From: an uncultured Bacteroidales bacterium
GTDB taxonomy: Bacteria; Bacteroidota; Bacteroidia; Bacteroidales; UBA3824
DNA: 26,787 nt
Direction of reading: 5' to 3'
Assembly (NCBI GenBank): GCA_937877455.1
Contig: CALFIU010000136.1
Span: 1 to 26,787 of the forward strand
Positions 16,427 through 22,606 of the stretch are shown here, in pieces (position 1 is the stretch's first letter; each line of letters begins with the position of its first letter). The translations under genes were made by a program, and so were the position numbers. The notes beneath the pieces are model-generated. The model made no database searches and was not told the DNA's origin. It worked only from the letters and a program-made list of their open reading frames with translations.

Positions 16427-16837
16427 ATGAAAGTTAAATTAGAGTTTTCGGGAAAAAAGATAACCACCAAAGAACAATTGTTAACACTAAAAACATATAT
16501 AGATAAGCAAAATATAACGGGCGTAAAAAAAGTGGAGTTAACAAAAACAAAAGCCAAGAACGGAGAGATGGGAGAGGGGATTGTCCCTTCGGTAACTGCA
16601 TTGGTTTCGGCTGTTAATGGACCGTTGACCGCTCTTGCAAGTGCTGTGGTAGAATTTGTAAAAAATATGCGAAGCGAAGTTAAGTTGATAGGAGAGAGCG
16701 GTCAAGAACTTTGCATATCGGCAAAATTAAAAAAAGATGATATTGTTGAATTAATTACACTTTTTAATGCTAATGAAGCTAAAGCTCGTAAAAAACGTGT
16801 AACCAAAAAAGAAAAAGTTACTGAAACAGGTAGTTAA
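16427..16837 (+). CDS. EACC1-like (effector-associated constant component 1) small protein
   Basis: A 136-residue protein that begins with a beta strand and helix. It then has a short basic stretch with GEMGEG (46-51), an alanine-rich helical pair (about 52-80: VTALVSAVNGPLTALASAVVEF), a strand pair VKLIGESGQELCISAK, and a final helix DDIVELITLF, followed by a Lys-rich tail. This order closely resembles EACC1 (PF19953), a small component described from actinobacterial NTP-dependent conflict systems, where it accompanies peptidase or EAD-linked effectors. No such effector is next to it here; the upstream gene is separated by a terminator. The match is from memory of the pattern and needs a profile search. 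Confidence 0.6.
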   Translation: MKVKLEFSGKKITTKEQLLTLKTYIDKQNITGVKKVELTKTKAKNGEMGEGIVPSVTALVSAVNGPLTALASAVVEFVKNMRSEVKLIGESGQELCISAKLKKDDIVELITLFNANEAKARKKRVTKKEKVTETGS

Positions 16838-16846
16838 TATGTTTGT

Positions 16847-16864
16847 GGCTTATTTAGTTAAGCC
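16847..16864. terminator. Small hairpin between convergent genes
   Basis: GGCTTA (16847-16852) and TAAGCC (16859-16864) form a 6-bp stem with a 6-nt loop, overlapping the yqgE stop codon. It has no T-run, so it is at best a weak terminator for both converging transcripts. Confidence 0.3.
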
Positions 16865-17453
16865 TTGGATCGGCAGGTAGATTTTGCCAAATTTTGTAAC
16901 GGTCGCCCATTGTAGCTATGGCTTCGCTCCAAATGTCTTTTTGGGTGTCCATTATTATTTGTCCGCTAAGTTTGCCAACCATCCAAAATTTTTTGGATAT
17001 TTCAGAGTCGAGTTGTCCTGCATTCCAACCAGAATAGCCTGCAAAAAATCTTATTTGACGTTGCGATAATTTGCCATCTTCGATAAGTTTCATTGCCGTG
17101 TTAAAGTTGCCACCCCAATATATTCCTTTAGCAATTTCTAGACTTCCGCTTATCGTTTCTGGTGCTGAATGTATGAAGAAAATTTTGTCGGTTTCCACAG
17201 GGCCACCCAAGTTTAAACTCCACGGATATTGTCCAAGGAGTCCTAAAATTGATATGCGTGTACTCAAAAGTGGCTTGTTTAATATGAATCCAACAGTGCC
17301 TTTGATGTTATGTTCAACTATCAAAACAACTGATTTTTCAAAAATTTCTGCCCCAGAAAAGGGTTCTGAAATTAAAATCCTACCTTTTTGAGGTTCAAGC
17401 CAATTTTCATCTATCGAAAGTAAGTCTTTATCCTTAATATCATCGTCATTCAT
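16854..17453 (-). CDS. yqgE: YqgE/AlgH family protein (UPF0301)
   Basis: A 199-residue protein with the family signature near the N terminus: GRILISEPFSGAEIFEKSVVLIVEH, then GTVGFILNKP, a GGPVE motif, and FFAGYSGWNAGQL in the C-terminal half. The family is conserved and widespread; its molecular function is not firmly known (AlgH was first linked to alginate regulation in Pseudomonas). It lies 19 bp after the AAA-ATPase-like gene on the same strand and probably shares its transcript. Confidence 0.93.
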   Translation of the reverse strand: MNDDDIKDKDLLSIDENWLEPQKGRILISEPFSGAEIFEKSVVLIVEHNIKGTVGFILNKPLLSTRISILGLLGQYPWSLNLGGPVETDKIFFIHSAPETISGSLEIAKGIYWGGNFNTAMKLIEDGKLSQRQIRFFAGYSGWNAGQLDSEISKKFWMVGKLSGQIIMDTQKDIWSEAIATMGDRYKIWQNLPADPRLN

Positions 17454-17472
17454 AATTCAATGTTGTTGGTTT

Positions 17473-19017
17473 TCAATTAAATTCTTCGGTTTGCCAATTA
17501 ACAATGTATTTGCAATCAGAAGAAAAATTGACAATTGTTTTAATTATACTTTGGTTGTTTTTTTGGTGTACCCAAGCAACTCGTTTTTTATCAACAGGTC
17601 GGAATTTATCTTCTTGTTGTTCGCTAAATTTTAGATAAATTGTAAAAATATTTTGTTGCATTACAAGAAGAATGTCATTTTGTCCGAGATTAATTTCTGG
17701 TGTACAATATATTTCTGCTCCAAATGCTTTTAAAATTGTGTAAAGGATAATACGACAATCTTTTTGTTCTATGTTTTCTACGGTTTGGCTGTATTCGTTG
17801 AAAAATGTAGCTGTTGAAGTTAAAAAATTGTCAATATTTTCGTCTTGACAAAAAGCGTGGAACTCGTTTTTAAAAGTGTTTATGTTTTGCTGAAAACCAT
17901 ATTTTACCTCAAAATAAATCTTTGCAAAACTTTGTGCGGCTGCTTTATTTGGAAAACCGAGATAAAATTCTTCTAAATCGAGATTGTATCTTTTTATGGT
18001 AAGGTAGCCGTTTTGGTATAATGCGCTTACGAAGTTAGATAAAGGACTCGATGGTTTTACAAATGTTGATTCTGCACATTTTATGCCTTCAAGTTCAGTA
18101 AAGTCTGTTTGATATTTTTCAAGTGCTTTTGATAAGTTTTCCGTAGCACCATTGTCGTTCCAGAAATTTTTAATTTGCTTTGTTTCAATCGATTGCAAAA
18201 TGTCGGCAGGGTTGTAATTTATTACAAATTCGTCGCTAAAACTATAACCACCGTAGTAGGCTTTTAGTTTACTTAGTGTTTCGGAATAGGATAGTTGCAA
18301 ATGTTCTGCAAGTTCTTCTATGTTAGGCTTAATTAGCGGTAATTCGTCTTCAGAAAATCCGCATACACTTTCGTAACGAGGTTCAAGGCTAATATTAAAA
18401 AAGTTGGACAATTCTTTTGCAGCTCCCATTTGACTAAACGGCATAACGGAGGTAAAAAACGCAAATCTAATATTTTGTGCTATATTTTTAGGTAAGCAAA
18501 AGAGATTTCGCATAGCACATGCGGCTTTGTTACGCTCGGTTAGGTTGTAAAAATTGTCTGATACAGGTTTATCGTAATTGTCAACCAAGATGGCAACATT
18601 TTCTCCATTAGAGGTGTTGGCAGTTTTTATTATGTTGCAAAGTCTTTCGTTGTAAGTTTTTGATAGTTCGGTTATTCCATAAATATTTTCGTATTGTTGC
18701 AACATTTTTTCAATTGTATTTTCCAAGTCGGAAAATTGGCTGTAATTGCCCCAAAAATCAAAGGCTAAAACTGGAATTTTTTTCCAATTTTTGTAATACC
18801 TATCTATCATTAAACCTTTAAACAACTCTCTTCGGTTTTCAAAAAAAGCTTGCAATGTGCTCAGAAATAATGTTTTACCAAAGCCGTGTGGCCTACTCAG
18901 AAGATAGAACGAAGGTTTGCCATACAACAAGTCTAATATAAAATCGGTTTTGTCGATATATAGGCAATTGTTTTTTCTAATATCTTCAAATGTTTTTTTA
19001 CCAACAGAATATTGCAT
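17473..19017 (-). CDS. AAA-ATPase-like / PD-(D/E)XK nuclease-superfamily protein with degraded nuclease motif
   Basis: A 514-residue protein of a large Bacteroidetes family. The N-terminal AAA-ATPase-like domain (PF09820) covers about 3-240: it has LYIDKTDFI, a Walker A-like RPHGFGKTL (42-50), and LVDNYDKP as Walker B. The C-terminal DUF1703-type PD-(D/E)XK domain covers about 270-512. The nuclease core usually reads like GxxD...EFK; here it is GQNDILLVMQ...FTIYLKF. Asp448 and Lys463 remain, but the acidic residue two before the lysine is Tyr461, so cleavage activity is doubtful. Cellular role of the family is unclear. The gene stands upstream of yqgE. Confidence 0.82.
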   Translation of the reverse strand: MQYSVGKKTFEDIRKNNCLYIDKTDFILDLLYGKPSFYLLSRPHGFGKTLFLSTLQAFFENRRELFKGLMIDRYYKNWKKIPVLAFDFWGNYSQFSDLENTIEKMLQQYENIYGITELSKTYNERLCNIIKTANTSNGENVAILVDNYDKPVSDNFYNLTERNKAACAMRNLFCLPKNIAQNIRFAFFTSVMPFSQMGAAKELSNFFNISLEPRYESVCGFSEDELPLIKPNIEELAEHLQLSYSETLSKLKAYYGGYSFSDEFVINYNPADILQSIETKQIKNFWNDNGATENLSKALEKYQTDFTELEGIKCAESTFVKPSSPLSNFVSALYQNGYLTIKRYNLDLEEFYLGFPNKAAAQSFAKIYFEVKYGFQQNINTFKNEFHAFCQDENIDNFLTSTATFFNEYSQTVENIEQKDCRIILYTILKAFGAEIYCTPEINLGQNDILLVMQQNIFTIYLKFSEQQEDKFRPVDKKRVAWVHQKNNQSIIKTIVNFSSDCKYIVNWQTEEFN

Positions 19018-19122
19018 TTGCTTAACATAAAAATTTTTACAAAAATAATATTTTTTTTAGAAAAAATTAGTTTTGCGTCGTCTTTTTTTTCTATATTTAC
19101 ATTCCAAAAAAATTAGAATAAA

Positions 19123-19815
19123 TTGACTGCAATAGTAGTGAAAAACCTTTGCAAAACGTATCATAAGGGTGAACATCTTATTTACGCTTTGCGCAATATA
19201 AATTTTGAAATTAACGATGGTGAGTTTGTTTCGATAGTTGGTAGGTCGGGTTCTGGCAAATCAACACTTCTTAATTTGCTTGGAGGTATTGACACAGATG
19301 CAAAAGGCGAAATACTTTATGATGGTGTCAACTTGTTGACTATGAGCGAAAAACAACTATCACAACATAGAAGATTTACTATAGGAATGATTTTTCAATC
19401 GTTTAACCTTATACCTGGAAAAACGGCTATCGATAATGTTAAAATGCCGCTAATTTTTAGCGACTATCCACGTCGTTTGCGCGACACGCGAGCCTGTGAA
19501 CTGCTTTATAATATGGGCTTGTTTAATCGTGCTATGCATTATCCAAGCGAGCTTTCGGGCGGTGAGGCGCAGAGAGTAGCCATAGCAAGAGCACTTGCCA
19601 ACAGACCAAAAGTTATTTTGGCCGACGAACCAACGGGTAATTTGGATACTGCCACATCTGCCGAGATAATTGGGTTGTTGCAGATGTTTAATCGCAAACA
19701 TAAAATTACCATTGTTATGGTAACACACGATAAGGAAACAGCCAATAGGGTGTCGCATAAGACAGTGTTACTTTCTGATGGCGAAATTATTAAAATAACA
19801 TCATCAAACCAATGA
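19123..19815 (+). CDS. ABC transporter ATP-binding protein (LolD/MacB type)
   Basis: A 230-residue ATPase with all nucleotide-binding motifs: Walker A GRSGSGKST (40-48), Q-loop FQSFNL, signature LSGGEAQRVAIARAL (144-158), Walker B VILADEPTGNLD and switch VTHD. These place it with the MacB/LolD/FtsE branch, which powers mechanotransmission exporters rather than solute channels. Start is TTG at 19123: an in-frame stop lies just upstream and no ATG is available; GTG at 19138 is an alternative. Its stop overlaps the permease start (ATGA), so the two form one transporter operon. Confidence 0.93.
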   Translation: MTAIVVKNLCKTYHKGEHLIYALRNINFEINDGEFVSIVGRSGSGKSTLLNLLGGIDTDAKGEILYDGVNLLTMSEKQLSQHRRFTIGMIFQSFNLIPGKTAIDNVKMPLIFSDYPRRLRDTRACELLYNMGLFNRAMHYPSELSGGEAQRVAIARALANRPKVILADEPTGNLDTATSAEIIGLLQMFNRKHKITIVMVTHDKETANRVSHKTVLLSDGEIIKITSSNQ

Positions 19816-21197
19816 AACCTTCTGATATTTTGATACTTGCGGCGAGCAACCTTAAACAAAACAAAGTTCGCACTATATTAACCATCTTGGGTGTTGCCAT
19901 TGGTATTGGCTCGCTCGGAGCTATGGTGGCTTTTGCCAACGGCATGCAAAACAATATTGCTAAGTCGCTTGAAAAAAACGATTTGTTTACAGGTATTACC
20001 GTTTCGGGAGTAAATTTTGAGCCTGATGGATATAATATTTACGGGGCTGCCAATTTAATAGAACAGGTTAAGCCAGTGCCACTTGACGATGATATGCTTG
20101 AAAAAATAAAAGCAATTCCAAATGTATCAGCGGCTTTCCCTGAGGTTATAATACCAGCAAAACTTAAAATTAATGATAAAACTGTTTCTGTAAATATAAA
20201 ATCGGTGCCAGCCATGATGAGGGATTATCGTCCGTTTGACAACATAAAATATGGTAGTTTTTATACTTCTGACAATCAAAAAGGTGTTGTGGTAAGCAGG
20301 GCAGTTTTGCAAAAACTAAATATATTTTTGGCTGAGGATGAAGATAAACCAACATCAGGAAATTTTACTATTTTGCCAGCCGACAGCATAATAGGCAAAG
20401 AAATTGAAATAATAACAACAGTTTTTGATGTTGAAAAGGTGGATTTGCTTTATAAAAATTCGCGAGAATTGCCAGTAAAACCAGAGTCAACATTTTTGCC
20501 AGTTTGTGGAATTGTTGATGCAAATTCATTTTCGGCAGGCATGTTTTCTGGTGGAATTTTTCTTCCACCAAAAACTTGTGATGCTCTGCCAAGTGTGGAT
20601 TTAAAAAACGTTTACGATATTATTAACAATTATTCTAATTCGGGACAATATAACTCAATACACGTTAGGGTGAGGGATTTTACCCAACTCGAAAGTGTAA
20701 AGTATGCGTTAGAAAAAATGGGCTTACAGGTTTTTTCTATTGGCGATAAACTCAAAGATATGAAAAAAGTTTTTTTTCTACTTGACTCGTTACTTGCGGC
20801 TGTTGGAATTATCGCGCTTCTTGTGGCAGCATTGGGAATTGTAAATACTCTTATGATGGCTATTTACGAACGTCGTAAGGAGATAGGCATAATGAAATCG
20901 ATGGGAGCAACAGCTTTTCAAATACGCCTTATATTTTATGTTGAAGCCGCTGTAATGGGGTTGTTTGGTGGAATTTTGGGTGTTTTGGGTGGAAAAATCT
21001 CAGCTATGTTTGCCAATTCGGTGGCTAATTCGCAGATTGGTGTCCTTGTTGATTCTACAGTTGAATATTTTTCTTTTACATGGTCATTAATATTTGGTGC
21101 AATGGCATTTTCGGTGGCAGTAAGTTTTTTAGCATCCATTTATCCTGCGGCACGTGCGGCGGCCATAGATCCTTTGGTTGCTTTGAGGAGAGAATAA
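19812..21197 (+). CDS. MacB-like ABC transporter permease (FtsX family)
   Basis: A 461-residue permease with the MacB topology. TM1 (about 20-42) is followed by a large periplasmic MacB_PCD domain (about 43-325). Three C-terminal helices form the FtsX domain: SLLAAVGIIALLVAALGIVN, then EAAVMGLFGGILGVLGG, then a last one ending before SIYPAARAAAIDPLVALRRE. The cytoplasmic YERRKEIGIMKSMGA coupling segment is present. With the overlapping ATPase gene it would extract or export an amphipathic substrate, peptide or lipoprotein across the envelope. No membrane-fusion or TolC-like gene is in the window, so the cargo is unknown. Confidence 0.92.
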   Translation: MKPSDILILAASNLKQNKVRTILTILGVAIGIGSLGAMVAFANGMQNNIAKSLEKNDLFTGITVSGVNFEPDGYNIYGAANLIEQVKPVPLDDDMLEKIKAIPNVSAAFPEVIIPAKLKINDKTVSVNIKSVPAMMRDYRPFDNIKYGSFYTSDNQKGVVVSRAVLQKLNIFLAEDEDKPTSGNFTILPADSIIGKEIEIITTVFDVEKVDLLYKNSRELPVKPESTFLPVCGIVDANSFSAGMFSGGIFLPPKTCDALPSVDLKNVYDIINNYSNSGQYNSIHVRVRDFTQLESVKYALEKMGLQVFSIGDKLKDMKKVFFLLDSLLAAVGIIALLVAALGIVNTLMMAIYERRKEIGIMKSMGATAFQIRLIFYVEAAVMGLFGGILGVLGGKISAMFANSVANSQIGVLVDSTVEYFSFTWSLIFGAMAFSVAVSFLASIYPAARAAAIDPLVALRRE

Positions 21198-21220
21198 TTA
21201 AATGTTGTTAAAAAAAACAG

Positions 21221-21817
21221 ATGAATTTTCTTGCTCATATATATCTTTCTGGTGATAAACCATTGGTAATGGTTGGCAATTTTATGGGCGATTGGGTGCG
21301 AGGGTCGTTGCAAAGTTTGGAATTACGTTACCCGCCTGAAATTGTTAAAGGAATAACAATGCATAGGTTTATTGATAGTTTTACCGATGCTAATCCTATT
21401 ACTAATAAGAGTATAAAAAAAATGCGACCACTTTATGGAAAATATGCTGGGGTGGTTGTTGATGTGCTTTATGACTATTTCTTGGCAAAAAATTGGATGT
21501 TATATTGTAGTCAAGATTTGCAACAATATTGCAGCAAGTTTTATGATTATTGTATAGAGTATTACGATTATCTACCACAAAAATTACAAATGCAGGTACC
21601 ACATCTTATAATTTCCAATAGATTAGCATCTTATGCACGTTTAGAAGGTATTTCTGCAGCATTGAAAACAATGGAGTTTACTACTTCGTTGCCAAAACAT
21701 ACAGATTGTGCGGTAGAGGTTTTTGTGGATAATTATCACGATTTTCAAGAGGAGTTTACCGAATTTTTCGACAAAATATGCGATGCAGTTGAAAAAAAAT
21801 TTGATGTTGTTTTATAA
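21221..21817 (+). CDS. acpH: Acyl carrier protein phosphodiesterase (AcpH/DUF479 family)
   Basis: A 198-residue HD-like hydrolase of the AcpH (DUF479) family. Conserved metal-ligand segments are MNFLAHIYLS with H6, GNFMGDWVRG, GITMHRFIDSFTDANP and VVVDVLYDYFLAKNW. AcpH removes 4'-phosphopantetheine from holo-acyl carrier protein. It starts 23 bp after the permease gene and is probably read from the same transcript, although it has no evident link to transport. Confidence 0.9.
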   Translation: MNFLAHIYLSGDKPLVMVGNFMGDWVRGSLQSLELRYPPEIVKGITMHRFIDSFTDANPITNKSIKKMRPLYGKYAGVVVDVLYDYFLAKNWMLYCSQDLQQYCSKFYDYCIEYYDYLPQKLQMQVPHLIISNRLASYARLEGISAALKTMEFTTSLPKHTDCAVEVFVDNYHDFQEEFTEFFDKICDAVEKKFDVVL

Positions 21818-22320
21818 GATAAAAAAAATTGTTATTTTTGTGTTTAATAAATCTATTAGTTATTAACAAATACTACTAAAAAATGCAATACAAACTTATT
21901 TTCGTACCAAAAGTGTGCAAATGGACTTACATTTTTAACCAAACTTTTCCCTTGTTTTATCGAATTTATTGCAAACCAACAGATTTCTTTTTTTGAATTT
22001 TAAGTTTGGGAAGTACAGGTTCTTATTTTTTTTAATGGATAATGTTGGTATTGGAGTTTGTCGTAAATGTAGATTGTCGCTTTGGTTGGTTTGTTGAAGA
22101 TGCAATTATTTCAGAACTTATACAAAAAGCAACCTAAGCTTCACTTCGGCAAAAAACGGAAGCAAAACATTTATCATATACATCAATACCTATTACGTCG
22201 CAACGCTACAAGTTCGTGGCTCTTAATGAGATAGGTAGAATGTTGAGCGAAAGTGTTGAGCCTTAAGCCTAATTTTTTTTTAAAATCTCAAAAAAAATTT
22301 CCGTTACGCAAAAAGATTTC
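21818..22320. other. Intergenic stretch with a decayed gene
   Basis: Between acpH and the Ro60 locus there is no intact gene. TATTTTTG at 21833-21840 matches the Bacteroidetes -7 box and precedes a broken reading frame (21883-22266). The part after 22267 is T- and A-rich spacer. Confidence 0.6.
21883..22266 (+). pseudogene. Decayed protein-coding gene, family not recognised
   Basis: An ATG at 21883 opens 37 codons (MQYKLIFVPK to PTDFFF) before TGA at 21994. In another frame, coding-like sequence runs from 22042 (ATG) through VDCRFGWFVEDAIISELIQ to TAA at 22135. It continues in the same frame past that stop as KTEAKHLSYTSIPITSQRYK and FVALNEIGRMLSESVEP, ending at TAA 22264-22266. The amphipathic helical pattern and continuation past the stop suggest one former gene with at least one frameshift and one nonsense change. 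I cannot name the family. It could also be two unrelated short frames. Confidence 0.45.
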
Positions 22321-22321
22321 G

Positions 22322-22329
22322 TACCTTTG
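22322..22329 (+). promoter_or_regulatory. Candidate promoter for the Y RNA/Ro60 locus
   Basis: TACCTTTG is a full match to the Bacteroidetes -7 box TAnnTTTG. A poor -33 match (TTTC at 22298-22301) lies about 20 nt upstream. Transcription would begin near 22335, giving a leader of about 45 nt before the first structured RNA. Confidence 0.6.
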
Positions 22330-22351
22330 TTTTTACTTTGCAGCGTCAAAC

Positions 22352-22375
22352 AACAGAAAACTGTTCTTTGAAAAT
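22352..22375 (+). promoter_or_regulatory. boxA-like leader element with small hairpin
   Basis: TGTTCTTTGAAAAT (22362-22375) resembles the rRNA-operon antitermination boxA (E. coli TGCTCTTTAACAAT), matching at 11 of 14 positions. It overlaps a 5-bp hairpin, AACAG-AAAA-CTGTT (22352-22365). A boxA in front of untranslated RNA would protect it from Rho. The same sequence could alternatively be read as a poor -7 box (GTTCTTTG) giving a start near 22379. Confidence 0.4.
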
Positions 22376-22378
22376 ATT

Positions 22379-22480
22379 GGGCGGTTGCCGTAGTGAAGAG
22401 TTACTTCGAGTTAGTCAAAACTTTTGTTCACGCTTTTTTGCGTGAGTTACACACTCTTTGCGCCTGTTGCACTGCCTTTT
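22379..22480 (+). ncRNA. Y RNA candidate 1 (Ro60-associated, tandem copy)
   Basis: About 102 nt. The outer stem pairs GGCGGT (22380-22385) with ACTGCC (22471-22476). The inner stem pairs GTGAAGAG (22393-22400) with CTCTTTGC (22454-22461), including two G-U pairs. Between them lies an asymmetric internal loop, TTGCCGTA on the 5' side and GCCTGTTGC on the 3' side. The distal part includes a perfect hairpin TCACGC-TTTTTT-GCGTGA (22428-22445). A TTTT tail follows the outer stem. This resembles Y RNA: closed ends, conserved bulged stem, pyrimidine-rich loop and U tail. Location just 5' of a Ro60 gene supports it. Ends are estimated from structure. Confidence 0.75.
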
Positions 22481-22487
22481 ATAATAT

Positions 22488-22581
22488 AACGGTTGCCGTA
22501 GTGGAGGAGTTCTTCGTCGAATCAGGACAGGCTCACTACCCCCTGACTATAAGACCTCCGCGCTTGTTGCACCGTTTTTTT
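22488..22581 (+). ncRNA. Y RNA candidate 2 (Ro60-associated, tandem copy)
   Basis: About 94 nt, starting 7 bp after copy 1. The outer stem pairs AACGGT (22488-22493) with ACCGTT (22571-22576). The inner stem pairs GTGGAGG (22501-22507) with CCTCCGC (22555-22561). The internal-loop sequences are the same as in copy 1 (5' TTGCCGTA; 3' GC, then TTGTTGC). Both stems differ in sequence from copy 1 yet still pair, which is covariation. The distal hairpin is different: TCAGG (22522-22526) with CCTGA (22542-22546) around a C-rich loop. It ends in seven T residues (22575-22581), 25 bp before the Ro60 start codon. Confidence 0.75.
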
Positions 22582-22606
22582 ATTAACAATCAAACACTTT
22601 ACGAAG

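Noticed and set aside
19040..19099. Divergent promoters between the AAA-ATPase-like gene and the ABC operon
   Set aside because: TATTTTTG on the minus strand (19047-19040) and TATATTTA on the plus strand (19092-19099) are possible -7 boxes, but no properly spaced -33 elements were found in very AT-rich DNA, so they were not listed as features.
22488..22581. tRNA-like gene, because of GTCGAATCAGG resembling a T-arm
   Set aside because: No acceptor stem with CCA-type end, anticodon arm or cloverleaf can be formed; the two-stem bulged form shared with the neighbouring copy fits better.
22379..22581. Two-unit CRISPR array or integron attC pair
   Set aside because: Similarity is limited to stem ends and internal loops, the stems covary, and each unit ends in a T-run; repeats are not identical direct repeats.
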